From NCBI GenBank assembly GCA_004001285.1, contig AP018697.1, positions 186,001 through 250,000 on the forward strand: a DNA stretch of 64,000 bases, written 5' to 3'. Each line of letters starts with the position of its first letter. Positions within the stretch are counted from its first letter, which is position 1. The notes beneath the pieces were generated by a model that worked only from the letters and a program-made list of their open reading frames with translations, had not been told where the DNA came from and made no database searches. Below, piece after piece: positions 26,734-35,468 of the stretch. This stretch comes from Arthrobacter sp. MN05-02 (GTDB taxonomy: Bacteria; Actinomycetota; Actinomycetes; Actinomycetales; Micrococcaceae). The position numbers were made by a program, and so were the translations under genes.

Positions 26734-27717
26734 TACGAGGCGGTTATCGGATGTGGAGCATTTCGGGGAAAGGCTCCGGGAGTCGAAGTTCGGTCACAGA
26801 ATGACTCGGGAGCTGTACGCATACCCGAGTTGGGCACCGAAGCAGCGAAGATACCGCGAGGAACTAGGGGAGGAGTCCTGGGAGGCGTCTGCGTGGGGTG
26901 TATCGAGATGATGAGCATGCGCAGCATTCGGATCTGTATCTGTTGGTACAGCGTGACCAAGCGTTGGTGAACTTCGACCTGTCGCTGCAGTACTTCGAAT
27001 CCCTTGACCGGGATGAGTTCGAGGAGGCGTTGCAGCACGTACTTCTGAAGGGGGCGGACGTTCAAGCTTGTGGAGTCATCGCAAGACTGGGACGGGGTAG
27101 AAGGCGCCTATGTCATGGTGTTTGACAACTACAAGCAGTTCTACATCGGCCAGTCCGAGGACATCCGGAAGCGGATCAAAAAGCATTGGACGGCGCGGAA
27201 GCCCTTCGATCGACTGATCTTCGGCTCACTGTACAACTCGGTCTTCCCCGTGGATGAGTTCCGGGCTCTAGATAACACTCGCATTTACGCGGCGCGTAGC
27301 CGCAACCCGTACACGGTCGAGGAACGGGCAGAAAAAGCCGCTAACCAGCGCTTCAGTCTCAACCGTATGGCTGGAGGTGAAACCGATCCATATGCTCTCA
27401 TGGTGGCCTTGAGCATCCCCCGAGATCGCAACCATGAGCTTGCGACAATTTCGTTGTCCTATGAGGACTACGAGGAGGCCTGGCAGGAAATAGCGAACCT
27501 GGTTTCCCAAGCAGGCGTTTCACCGAGACGGGATCTCGTCGCCCAGCTTGCGGATACGGATATGACGATCTATGCCGTTCGCAGAGATGTGGGGGGCCCG
27601 TTCATGTGGTCTCGAAGAGACTCAGTACGCGGTGCGGCTGCTCGCGGGGAGTTGAGCGTTAAAGAGTATTCGGACTTCCTTACCGCGATAGGGGAGCGAA
27701 TAGTCTGGCCTGACTAG
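26726..27717 (+). pseudogene. GIY-YIG nuclease family protein, two frameshifts
   Basis: With two single-base corrections the gene encodes about 330 residues. The first part starts VSDTRRLSDVEHFGERLRES; one G too many in a G4 run near 26897 joins it to YRDDEHAQHSDLYLLVQRDQ, and one G too many in a G5 run near 27052 joins this to FKLVESSQDWDGVEGAYVMV. The GIY-YIG core is GAYVMVFDNYKQFYIGQSED followed by IRKRIKKHW. GTG at 26726 overlaps the end of the SRAP gene, suggesting a coupled DNA repair or defence pair. The C-terminal domain is not recognised. Confidence 0.8.
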
Positions 27718-28309
27718 CCCCGAGCTGCGCTTTAGGTGTCGATCGACTACCTCGTTCCCTCAACGCCATGCGTCTTGTTTCCGCTCCGCGGCGGCATTTA
27801 GCGAGTGAGTGAGTGATCGTAAATACAGGGGTGGTTCGCCGCACTAGACAAGGCTCCCGAACGGTGTAGATGGACTGTTGCCCACGTCGCAGGCTTCTAT
27901 GCGCCGCTAACAGTGCAAGGCCGCCAGTGATCAGTAGTGATCAGTTGTGCGCATCGAAGCTTCCCTGGCCTGAGCCGGCAGCGACACGCTGTCAGCAGGA
28001 GCTGGGAAGTATCTCCAGTGCACACATCGGGCTAGGAGAAGTAGTGCCTAACTTTTCACCCGTGCTGCACTCAGCCGACGCGCTTCTCGCCCTGGCTCTC
28101 TCCCTCGGGTTGTCGATCTACAAACCACGAGGCTTCACCGGCCTCGGCGCTCAGTTCCGGCGCACCACAAGTTCGATGCGGTTGTCTTAGCTGGCAAAGC
28201 TTCCACGGCCTATCCTGCGCACCTCGCGTCGTACGCCCCTTAGTCGTGGTTGAGTGGCGAGTAGCAGTTGAAAATTGAAGCCGCGGGTTTCCAAGGGTAG
28301 GAGAGACGT
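27718..28309. other. Intergenic region, nothing recognised
   Basis: About 590 bases. No gene, RNA or repeat that I can support, apart from a GAGTGAGTGAGTGA run near 27800. Confidence 0.45.
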
Positions 28310-28870
28310 ATGGACTGGGGAAGTTTGGCCGACTGGGTCTCAGGAGTTGCAACAGCGGCAGCAGTGATATTCGCCTTCCTCGGCCTCCGCGGTGAACGGG
28401 AACGTGACCGACAACTGAACCAGCGAATATCCGATGAGCAGCTCGCTCGAGATTATTCGGATAGGTCTGCACAAGCGTCAAAAGTGTCTGCGTGGCACGA
28501 GGATGCCAAAGATGTCAGCCCATCCGGGCTCACCTGTATCCGAAATGGGTCGGAGTCAACGATCTACGACGTTTATCTCGCACTGGTCAACGGCCAGTTT
28601 GAATCAGAAGGATCTTCTGGCACACCAAGTCCTTTTGGGCGATTGCTTCGAGTTGTCCCACCTCAGCAGACTCTAAAGTTTCCAGCCCCTGAAGGGTGGG
28701 AAGGCATGTCGCTGGCACCCTCCTACGACATCACTTTCCGCGACTCCCAGGGTGTTACGTGGTTCCGCAGCAACTGGGGCCACCTCTTAGAACGTGAGCA
28801 CGATGTCTTTGTTTATTACGACTTGCCTAGGCCTTACCCGTACTACGGATTGACTCCAACTGTCGATTAG
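28310..28870 (+). CDS. Hypothetical protein with one N-terminal membrane segment
   Basis: A 186-residue protein. Residues about 8-27 are hydrophobic (VSGVATAAAVIFAFLGLRGE), then comes a charged helix (RERDRQLNQRISDEQLARDY) and a beta-rich domain (GLTCIRNGSESTIYDVYLAL, TLKFPAPEGWEGMSLAPSYD). This architecture is common in small membrane-anchored proteins of accessory regions. Base composition is less GC-rich than the core. Function unknown. Confidence 0.68.
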   Translation: MDWGSLADWVSGVATAAAVIFAFLGLRGERERDRQLNQRISDEQLARDYSDRSAQASKVSAWHEDAKDVSPSGLTCIRNGSESTIYDVYLALVNGQFESEGSSGTPSPFGRLLRVVPPQQTLKFPAPEGWEGMSLAPSYDITFRDSQGVTWFRSNWGHLLEREHDVFVYYDLPRPYPYYGLTPTVD

Positions 28871-29032
28871 GTCTGAACACCCTAGTCCGGAATCCTTCAA
28901 CGACGGTGCAGCGATAAGTCGTAACACGGCAAGGTTTAGGCTAGGTTGGCCACGCTAAAGCAGGTAAACTTAATCATTGTTGCAGCCACTCGGGGGCTTC
29001 AGTGTGCGTGGTAGTGTTCAGCGCAGAAAGGG

Positions 29033-30058
29033 CTACCCTTCAGCGCTAGGCACAAAAATGAGCTTAGTGCTTCTCGAATCTTTCACTAGTACTGCAACGG
29101 CCTGATTTTCACCACCAATTCCGCCAGCCCCAACGCGGGCGACCTGAGTATGTTTATACTCCACTAGCGTTCTTGCAACATCACCCCTAATGCTCAGATT
29201 CTTAGCCGTTACTATCTCTCGTGGATCCGCAACTGACCTATACCACCAGCCGCTGAATAGGGTTGGATCCGGATTGAAGAACTCCTTCGCAACCAGATCT
29301 GGTGTTATATATCTTCCAGATGCGCTGCTGGGGATTTCCTGACTAAAAAGATCGTTCATGAACTGCATGATGGTTTGGAGCTTTCGACGACTGCTTTTGC
29401 GAAGTCCGGAAATCGTCGCCTGCGTGGTCATGTCGATAGCCAATATTCTTCGCCTTGATCGGAACAGCGACAATGCCACAAGATCTCCCGCCTCGGCGTG
29501 TATCTCTAGTCCAGCGGTAAGTGGATCTAAAGCTGTGTACAGAAGTGGCTCACCAACGTCATTCACCCTGCCAGCGCCGATGAATTGGACAGGAGCTGTC
29601 CAAATGTCGTCCGTTGTTTGTAAATCGTCGAGAGAGCCAACTTTGCGTGCTCTGAACAAAGGTATTCCCGCTGGAACCTCGACATGAGCAAAAGGAATCA
29701 TTACCGATGCGTAACCAGGTGCGCTTAAAATGTCGAAAAGGGCCTGGCGAATTGTCGGTCGATCGGTCAAGCTTGTGGAAATTTTTTTGAAGTCCTGAAT
29801 CTTTTGACGAAGTTCATCAATGCTCAAGTGGCTTAGGTACTCTTCGCTGTCCCAAGTCACCTTCCCTCGGATGGAGCCTAGGTCGGCAGGTGGGTTCATC
29901 TCTGGCTGGCTATTCAGCGCGCTCTTGGCTCGAATCGCGCTCGTGCTGTAACTGTCGGGCATCCCGTTAGCCTCTTGCTTTCGGGCCGGATGCGAGGAGT
30001 CAGCATGCCGCGCAAGTTGCTTGAGGATGTATGGGTCGAAGTCATCAATTGAAGCCAT
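29033..30058 (-). CDS. Stand-alone RES-domain protein
   Basis: A 341-residue protein in clearly AT-richer DNA. The central part carries RES-family features: Arg in AGIPLFRARKVGSLDDLQTT, then FIGAGRVNDVGEPLLYTALD and LTAGLEIHAEAGDLVALSLF with the conserved Tyr and Glu. RES toxins degrade NAD+ and normally pair with a Xre-type antitoxin; no such gene is adjacent, and the protein is larger than toxin-only RES proteins (about 150-200). The N-terminal 110 residues are of unknown type. It may be a defence effector or a solitary enzyme. Confidence 0.72.
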   Translation of the reverse strand: MASIDDFDPYILKQLARHADSSHPARKQEANGMPDSYSTSAIRAKSALNSQPEMNPPADLGSIRGKVTWDSEEYLSHLSIDELRQKIQDFKKISTSLTDRPTIRQALFDILSAPGYASVMIPFAHVEVPAGIPLFRARKVGSLDDLQTTDDIWTAPVQFIGAGRVNDVGEPLLYTALDPLTAGLEIHAEAGDLVALSLFRSRRRILAIDMTTQATISGLRKSSRRKLQTIMQFMNDLFSQEIPSSASGRYITPDLVAKEFFNPDPTLFSGWWYRSVADPREIVTAKNLSIRGDVARTLVEYKHTQVARVGAGGIGGENQAVAVLVKDSRSTKLIFVPSAEG

Positions 30059-30440
30059 GATTCATTATCGTGTGGAAAATTATCTCTCGCTACCAGGTGT
30101 AAGGTCGCGGTAGTAACTACAAGGTCAAATGCAGCCGCAACCATCTCACGTGAGTGGGTGTGATCTAGACGATCCCTTGTCTGGAGGAGCCGCATGCTTG
30201 CTAAGAGACCCGGGAGCTTAGTATCTGCGTTGATTAAAGTCTGGAGCGTGCTTCCTCCACGGCTGGCTCTCCGTTCCTATCTTTGAGGTGAGTTCCCAGC
30301 GCCAGCACGCACTGCAGAAGTACGTACCCCTCGGGCTCGTACAACTGGAAGCCACGCATAAGACGAGGGGCGGTAAGGTCAAAGCTAGCCAGTAGTCCTG
30401 CTACCCACGTCACGCTCATCTGCCAGCTTCGAGGATAATC
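30059..30440. other. Intergenic region with one doubtful minus-strand frame
   Basis: About 380 bases. A minus-strand frame 30234-30458 encodes 74 residues (FDLTAPRLMRGFQLYEPEGY, VLLQCVLALGTHLKD) with fairly natural composition, but it overlaps the start of the plus-strand gene at 30441 and lacks a ribosome binding site, so I leave it uncalled. Confidence 0.35.
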
Positions 30441-30995
30441 ATGGAAATACCTCTTCACCTAACATTTGTCCCTGGTTTGATAATGGCCATAGGCATTCGT
30501 TTTGACGCGAAGGCAATCGGACCCTACTTCGCTACGAGCGAGTTTATACCGGGCCTACCCGGATTTCAGGCAAAATTTTGGTATACGCCGAGAGTTATAA
30601 AGTTTGCAATAGTGCGGCGTCTAGCCTACCCCTTCATCATCGGTTTAATTCTCGGATTTCTGGGTGAGAACATACTCACGGCTTCCATCGCTGGTGCCAT
30701 TGGTGGGTTTCTACTTATTTGGCCAGCTTTCTTCATGACGCCACAGCCCGGTGCACTCAGGCACGACAAGCGCTACATCGCGATCAACGCGGGCATAGTG
30801 GCTCTGAGTACCGGCCTGGCCACTCTCGGAGTACTAGCAACACAGGCCATCGAGGCATTTAGTGATGGTGACATATTGGCATGGCTTGCCGAGAACGCTT
30901 TCACTGCAGTAATGACTACTGTCTTAAACCTAATATTTTTCGCTTTTGTAAAGGGTGCGGCTGCTAGGGCGCGGGGCGAGATCGAAGATGTATAG
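30441..30995 (+). CDS. Multi-pass membrane protein, first gene of an unknown pair
   Basis: A 184-residue protein with about four to five membrane segments (FVPGLIMAIGIRF, YPFIIGLILGFLGENILTAS, AINAGIVALSTGLATLGVLA, VMTTVLNLIFFAFVKGAAAR). It is AT-rich relative to flanking DNA. Its stop overlaps the next gene's start by eight bases, so both are probably made together. No family recognised. Confidence 0.68.
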   Translation: MEIPLHLTFVPGLIMAIGIRFDAKAIGPYFATSEFIPGLPGFQAKFWYTPRVIKFAIVRRLAYPFIIGLILGFLGENILTASIAGAIGGFLLIWPAFFMTPQPGALRHDKRYIAINAGIVALSTGLATLGVLATQAIEAFSDGDILAWLAENAFTAVMTTVLNLIFFAFVKGAAARARGEIEDV

Positions 30996-31491
30996 CGAAT
31001 CTCGCAGCGTCGGCCTAGACAAAAATAAAATTGCAATCGATAATCAGAAATGCTTGCATTGGATAATGCTGGACTACAGTAAGTGCTTGACTTACAAAAG
31101 GGTGGTGCAGGCCGTGAATACTCTTCCTCAATCTACAACTGGGTACCCAGTCCACCACGTACTGAAGTCGATTGCGCTTGTAGAGTTGTCCCAACGAAAC
31201 ATGCCAATACGAGTTGTTGAACGGTGTGTCGACTTCCTACTTGTACTGATCAAGAGCGAGAAACGACTTACAACCGGCCCTTGGCAGATGAAGAAAAGCC
31301 CTCTGGGGCTAAAAAGGAACGCGGAGTTCGCCCTAAATTTGCTTCAGCCACACATCACTCAAGTCGATTTAGATCTAGCATTGCGCGAGGCGGCAGCGCT
31401 GTGGAATGGTGGCGATAGAATTCAAGCAGGGTCCTTTTCGAGTTATTATGACGCCCTCAAGGAAGCCTCTTATGTAGTTCAGGGCACATAG
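30988..31491 (+). CDS. Hypothetical protein coupled to the membrane protein
   Basis: A 167-residue soluble protein. The middle reads HHVLKSIALVELSQRNMPIR and EKRLTTGPWQMKKSPLGLKR followed by NAEFALNLL. A Glu followed later by a TGPWQM-like turn is loosely reminiscent of lysozyme-like folds, but this is only an impression. The gene starts inside the end of the membrane-protein gene and is followed directly by an octamer tandem repeat. Function unknown. Confidence 0.62.
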   Translation: MYSESRSVGLDKNKIAIDNQKCLHWIMLDYSKCLTYKRVVQAVNTLPQSTTGYPVHHVLKSIALVELSQRNMPIRVVERCVDFLLVLIKSEKRLTTGPWQMKKSPLGLKRNAEFALNLLQPHITQVDLDLALREAAALWNGGDRIQAGSFSSYYDALKEASYVVQGT

Positions 31492-31503
31492 GGTGAACTG
31501 CTT

Positions 31504-31546
31504 GCGGTATTGCGGTATTGCGGTATTGCGGTATTGCGGTATTGCG
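31504..31546 (+). repeat. Tandem octamer repeat (GCGGTATT), five copies plus a partial
   Basis: Five perfect back-to-back copies of GCGGTATT followed by GCG, starting 12 bases after a stop codon. The unit is eight bases, so copy number change would shift any reading frame crossing it. Confidence 0.95.
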
Positions 31547-32160
31547 AGGACCGAGGCAGTGCAAGCACGGGATTACTTGCCACGAGAGCCTCTGCGCCTA
31601 CCTAGCCCATCCCGTGGCCGGCGCGAACGCATGTGCGACCTGCAGAGCCGGGCCAGGGAACTGTATCTGATCCATTGCTGCCGCGTTATATATGGGGTGA
31701 AGCGACAGCATGGCAGTCGTAATGATTCTTAGGGTGAGTTCTTGGAGTCTCCGTCCCTTTTAAAGGAATCCTTACGGATACTCGACCCGATAAAACCTCT
31801 CACAGGACGATGCTCCAACTACGCATTTTGGCCGTTCATGCGTACCTCTACGCCCGTAGGCTGGTCCTCGACGATCATCCTTCAGATGGAGTTGTCGTGT
31901 GCGCCAGTACTGAGGCGAGCAGTGGGCGTTTGACTTGGACGGTGAAGCTTCATGGAAAATTGCCATGTATGTATACCAAGGGGGGGCTCATAGCTTCCGA
32001 CCAGTTGTCCAATTAAAGGATTCTTTGACTGGATCGCGGACTCTTTGCTGTGGCGCCTGCGCTGACTCGTTCCTGGTGCCGCGGCGACGGCTGGGTATGT
32101 CTCATCAATGTGTCTGAAGGCCATTGCTCTCATCAGCGGCCGAGGTGACCTTTGACGAGA
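31547..32160. other. Intergenic region, no firm gene
   Basis: About 610 bases, moderately AT-rich. A plus-strand frame 31810-32016 (LDDHPSDGVVVCASTEASSG) is open but has no ribosome binding site. It may be debris at the right border of the accessory stretch. Confidence 0.4.
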
Positions 32161-32451
32161 TCATGGACCGCTGATGAGGGTGATGGCGACAACGAGGACC
32201 TGAATGAGGACGAAGCCCCAGAGTGCGGAGGCGGCTGCCCACCACGGATGCCTGCTTTTCAGCGCTAGGGCAGCACCGGTTAGGCCGAAGAGGATGGGTA
32301 GGGCGAAGACCCAGATGGGGCGGGGGGAGCCAGTTCCGGCCCAGTCAGGGAGGAGCAGGACGACTACGGCCGCCAGGAGCATGAGCACCCATGTGGCAAC
32401 GGGCCGGGTGGCTCGTGGTGCTGGGTTGTCGGCGTGATCTGCGAAGCTCAT
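32161..32451 (-). CDS. Small membrane protein
   Basis: A 96-residue protein with three hydrophobic segments (PVATWVLMLLAAVVVLLLPD, PIWVFALPILFGLTGAALAL, AASALWGFVLIQVLVVAITL). The ATG at 32451 is ten bases after AGGAGG. It follows the phospholipase gene on the same strand by 43 bases, so they may be cotranscribed. Unknown function. Confidence 0.75.
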   Translation of the reverse strand: MSFADHADNPAPRATRPVATWVLMLLAAVVVLLLPDWAGTGSPRPIWVFALPILFGLTGAALALKSRHPWWAAASALWGFVLIQVLVVAITLISGP

Positions 32452-32494
32452 GTCTTTCACACCTCCTGTCCTTCGTCGGGTTGTCGTTGAGGGC

Positions 32495-33163
32495 TTACTT
32501 CAACGGGTTGCAGAGGCAGTAGGTGAAGTAGGTGCTCACTGCTGCGGCTACGGCTCGTTCCTGTGTCTTCATGCGGTAAGCGTTCGCGCGGATGTCGCGG
32601 ACGATGGCTCGGTCGCAGGAGCATGCGAAGTAGCCGCGCGATCCATAGCACCGGTCGTGGGTGCGGCAGATGGAGTCAAGGACATCCACGGCTATGCCGC
32701 CGCCGTGGCCGGGCCCGCACCAGTTGCCCCAGATGGGCAGGCTTGCCTGAATCGATACCTGGCCTTCGGGAGTGGGTTGCTGGGACGCGGCGAGTTGGTT
32801 GATGACGGTTCCCATCTCCAGGATTGCCGGGTCGGCGTTCGCTGCGATCGCGGCATCGGTGTCGAAGTAGGTGGAACCATCAGGGGCCGTGCGCATGAAC
32901 TGGGTTGCGTCCTCGACCTGACGGTCAAAGGTCTGCGTGACGTTGCCCTTGCCCTTCCCCTGACCTTTTCCGTAGCCGTGGCCTTGACCCTGTCCTTGAC
33001 CCTGCACAGTGCCGGCACTGTCCGCTGGAGCTATGGACGCCATGACCGGTGATGCTGCAATTGCCGGGGACCCTCCAGTGAGAACGAGAGCGGTAAGGCC
33101 AAGAACGGCCCAGGTGCGCCGAGTGGAATGACCGGATTGTGGTGATGACAGACGTGAGACCAT
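32495..33163 (-). CDS. Secreted phospholipase A2-like protein
   Basis: A 222-residue exported protein. The signal peptide is WAVLGLTALVLTGGSPAIAA. A Gly/Gln/Lys-rich linker (about residues 55-75, repeating GQ/GK pairs) precedes a domain with the phospholipase A2 active site: SLPIWGNWCGPGHGG (calcium loop type) and SICRTHDRCYGSRGYFACSC with the His-Asp pair. The family hydrolyses the sn-2 ester of phospholipids. The ATG at 33163 follows GGGGGAAG. The linker is encoded by an imperfect hexamer repeat. Confidence 0.88.
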   Translation of the reverse strand: MVSRLSSPQSGHSTRRTWAVLGLTALVLTGGSPAIAASPVMASIAPADSAGTVQGQGQGQGHGYGKGQGKGKGNVTQTFDRQVEDATQFMRTAPDGSTYFDTDAAIAANADPAILEMGTVINQLAASQQPTPEGQVSIQASLPIWGNWCGPGHGGGIAVDVLDSICRTHDRCYGSRGYFACSCDRAIVRDIRANAYRMKTQERAVAAAVSTYFTYCLCNPLK

Positions 33164-33282
33164 TTTCTTCCCCCAAAGAAGTAATAGGTGCGCCAGTGCC
33201 TGTTGAGCACCTTCGGCGATAGGGCTGACAGTATGCGGGCCTATCCCCGTGGTCAATGGTCGTGATCAGCGGCCGTTCGGAA

Positions 33283-33900
33283 CTAGGGCTGTTCTGTTGC
33301 TCGGCTGGTGACCCATAGTTTGGCATCGAGGTGGCCGATGCGTCGGTACAGGGTCGCTCGTGACATGCCGAGGTCGCGGGCGACGTGGGATGCGGGTTGT
33401 CCTTGTTCGATGAGTCTGCGGGCGTTGGCGATCTGACTATCGCTGAAGATTGGGCGTCGGCCGCCGAGGTCCATGCCGGCGTCTCGGCGTTTGGTGTTGG
33501 AGTCGTTGACGCGTTCGCGTTTGATCTCGAGTTCCATCTGGGCGAGGGCTGCCATGACGGTGAAGACCATGGATCCCATCGGGGTGCCGGTGTCGACGTT
33601 CCCCCCGCCGAGGTTCAGGACCCGAAGGTTCACCTTCTGAGCCCTTAGCTCATCGGCAAGGGCGAGCATATTCGACGTCGACCGCCCCAGCCGGTCGAGC
33701 GTCGTGACGATTAGCGTGTCACCCTGCTCGAGGGCAGTGAGTGCCTTGTCGAACTGTGGGCGACGAGCGTGAGCACCACTGACCCCGTGATCGACATAGA
33801 GGTCATCACGACGGACACCGGCAGCAAGCAGGTCCGTGACCTGCCGATCGGAGTCCTGGGCGCGAGTCGACACCCGCGCATACCCAATCAACTTGCCCAT
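33283..33900 (-). CDS. Serine resolvase/DNA invertase (recombinase family)
   Basis: A complete 205-residue small serine recombinase. The nucleophile is the Ser in GYARVSTRAQDSDRQ (about residue 10). LIVTTLDRLGRSTSNMLALA holds the conserved Asp-Arg-Leu-Arg. Helix E is MGSMVFTVMAALAQMELEIK, and the C-terminal helix-turn-helix is GQPASHVARDLGMSRATLYR. It is preceded by a probable res region with several TGTCTCG half-sites. It most likely resolves cointegrates or mediates site-specific deletion/insertion. Confidence 0.95.
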   Translation of the reverse strand: MGKLIGYARVSTRAQDSDRQVTDLLAAGVRRDDLYVDHGVSGAHARRPQFDKALTALEQGDTLIVTTLDRLGRSTSNMLALADELRAQKVNLRVLNLGGGNVDTGTPMGSMVFTVMAALAQMELEIKRERVNDSNTKRRDAGMDLGGRRPIFSDSQIANARRLIEQGQPASHVARDLGMSRATLYRRIGHLDAKLWVTSRATEQP

Positions 33901-33930
33901 GCCACTCCGATTCCTTGATTACCTCGAAAA

Positions 33931-34100
33931 CTGTCTCGCAACCGACGCCTCAGTCGGGATTGAGCGCACCTGCTTAGGAGACAGGGTAGCAAGACATAGT
34001 AGGAGCAGTAGGGGCGGGGGAGTGGCAGTGTCTCGTCCTGGTGTCTTGCAGCCCGTGGGATGCGAGACACAGAAGGAGGTGTGAAAGCTGAATGCGAGAC
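33931..34100. promoter_or_regulatory. Probable res region of the adjacent resolvase
   Basis: Upstream of the resolvase, half-sites with TGTCTCG or its complement occur at 33931 (CTGTCTCGCA), 34028 (GTGTCTCGTC), 34041-34050 (GTGTCTTGCA), 34061-34070 (TGCGAGACAC) and 34091 (AATGCGAGAC). The pair at 34041-34070 forms a 30-bp dyad, the size of a resolvase crossover site; the others could be accessory sites. Five half-sites in 170 bases is not chance. Confidence 0.65.
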
Positions 34101-34300
34101 CTGATGTGAGGCCGACGATGGTGAGGGTGAGCAGTGGAGCAGGAGTTGGCGACGCTGCATTCACCGAGTGTGGGGCGCCCGCTAGTAGTTACTAGTGAGA
34201 ATCATCCTCAAGGATGAGGTGCGTGCCCAGTACATCTAGCAATCATGGGCAGTGGTCGAACAATTTCGATCATTCACTGACGCGAATAGAAGGAATGCAC

Positions 34301-35137
34301 GTGATTATGGGGGATTCAACAACGAAGTGGCAGAGAACTGTCGCTCTCTGTGCAACGGTGGGGCTAGGAGGGACGTTCGTAGCGCTGACGCCTTCCATAG
34401 CGTCAGCGCACGATGAAACAGCAACAACGACACAAGTCTCTGAACAGGATGTTCTTCAGTCGCTGCAGAACCTTGAGTCTCGTGACAACAGGTTGGTCAT
34501 CGAACCCGTACCCGCCGACGTGGAACTCGCCACAGAGGTAAACCTGCCACGGGATTCATCGCAGAGCGTTGTCCTCGGAAGTTCGGGCGATGAGGACCTG
34601 ACCTTCGATCTGCCGCTAGGCGACGAAGGGCAGGAAGCAAAGGTGCAGGCGGACGGCACCGTCATCTACCCGGGGGAGGACAGCGCCCAGGTCATCATTC
34701 CTACCTACACAGGCGTGCAGGTGCTGACGAACATCGCCAATAGTGATGCACCTAGTGAGTACTCCTACGAAATCGGGCTTTCATCGACGCAGAGGCTCGA
34801 GGTCATCGACGCTGGCGCTGCCATCGTCAATGCAGATGGCACCACCGAAACAGTCATCTCGGCTCCATGGGCGAAGGATGCGGCGGGGCGGAGCGTCCCC
34901 ACACATTATGAAATCGCAGGGAACACGCTCACCCAGGTGGTGGATCACACCAGTGCCGGAAGTGTTGCCTATCCGGTCGTAGCTGACCCTGTGTGGATAC
35001 CAGCCGCCGTGTATCGCTGCCTTGTCGGCATCGGACTCAACGGGCCTACTATCACCCGGATGATGGAGAAAGGTACCTTCTCGGCCATCCTGGCTGCCGG
35101 CGGTTATGCGGCTGTACGTTGCGTGATGGGACGATAG
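34301..35137 (+). CDS. Secreted protein of unknown function with hydrophobic C-terminus
   Basis: A 278-residue exported protein. The signal peptide is TVALCATVGLGGTFVALTPS ending IASAHD. The middle is a beta-rich acidic domain (VVLGSSGDEDLTFDLPLGDE, VIYPGEDSAQVIIPTYTGVQ). The C-terminal 45 residues (GPTITRMMEKGTFSAILAAG) are small-residue rich with two cysteines, and resemble the tails of a family of actinobacterial secreted proteins ending in VADPVW plus a hydrophobic peptide. GTG at 34301 is six bases after AAGGA. It is four bases from the next gene. Confidence 0.7.
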   Translation: MIMGDSTTKWQRTVALCATVGLGGTFVALTPSIASAHDETATTTQVSEQDVLQSLQNLESRDNRLVIEPVPADVELATEVNLPRDSSQSVVLGSSGDEDLTFDLPLGDEGQEAKVQADGTVIYPGEDSAQVIIPTYTGVQVLTNIANSDAPSEYSYEIGLSSTQRLEVIDAGAAIVNADGTTETVISAPWAKDAAGRSVPTHYEIAGNTLTQVVDHTSAGSVAYPVVADPVWIPAAVYRCLVGIGLNGPTITRMMEKGTFSAILAAGGYAAVRCVMGR

Positions 35138-35141
35138 CAGC

Positions 35142-35426
35142 ATGAGTCAACGGAACAATTCGGAAGCGCTGCACCGCGAGCTTGATCGCGTGCAACAACT
35201 GATCGCCGCTCACCCTTTGGCCTCGGCACACGTGCGGGCCGCTCATGACGTGATTGACCAGGCACACCCAAAGGATCAGCAGACCGTCGACCAGCAACTA
35301 GCTGCAAGGGACTTACGCGATACCAAGGATCTTGGCAGGACTCAAGTCACCGGGTCGTGGAGTTGGTGGAAGCTCCACCGTCGAAAGCGGAAGCTTGAAC
35401 GCGCGATCGAACGATCCGCTCGATAG
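35142..35426 (+). CDS. Small basic protein cotranscribed with the secreted protein
   Basis: A 94-residue hydrophilic protein, largely helical (ALHRELDRVQQLIAAHPLAS, then AHVRAAHDVIDQAHPKDQQT) with a basic tail (WKLHRRKRKLERAIERSAR). It begins four bases after the stop of the secreted-protein gene and is followed by a strong terminator, so the two form an operon. It could be a cytoplasmic partner or immunity-like protein; nothing proves it. Confidence 0.68.
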   Translation: MSQRNNSEALHRELDRVQQLIAAHPLASAHVRAAHDVIDQAHPKDQQTVDQQLAARDLRDTKDLGRTQVTGSWSWWKLHRRKRKLERAIERSAR

Positions 35427-35432
35427 GTACCA

Positions 35433-35467
35433 CGAGGGTTCGGGACGTGCTCCGTCCCGAACCCTCG
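35433..35467. terminator. Bidirectional terminator hairpin
   Basis: CGAGGGTTCGGGACG and its exact complement enclose the 5-base loop TGCTC, a 15-bp perfect stem. It lies between the ends of convergent genes at 35426 and 35469 and can serve both. Confidence 0.85.
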
Positions 35468-35468
35468 G

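Noticed and set aside
30234..30458. A 74-codon minus-strand gene
   Set aside because: Natural-looking composition but no start signal, and it overlaps the start of a better supported plus-strand gene.
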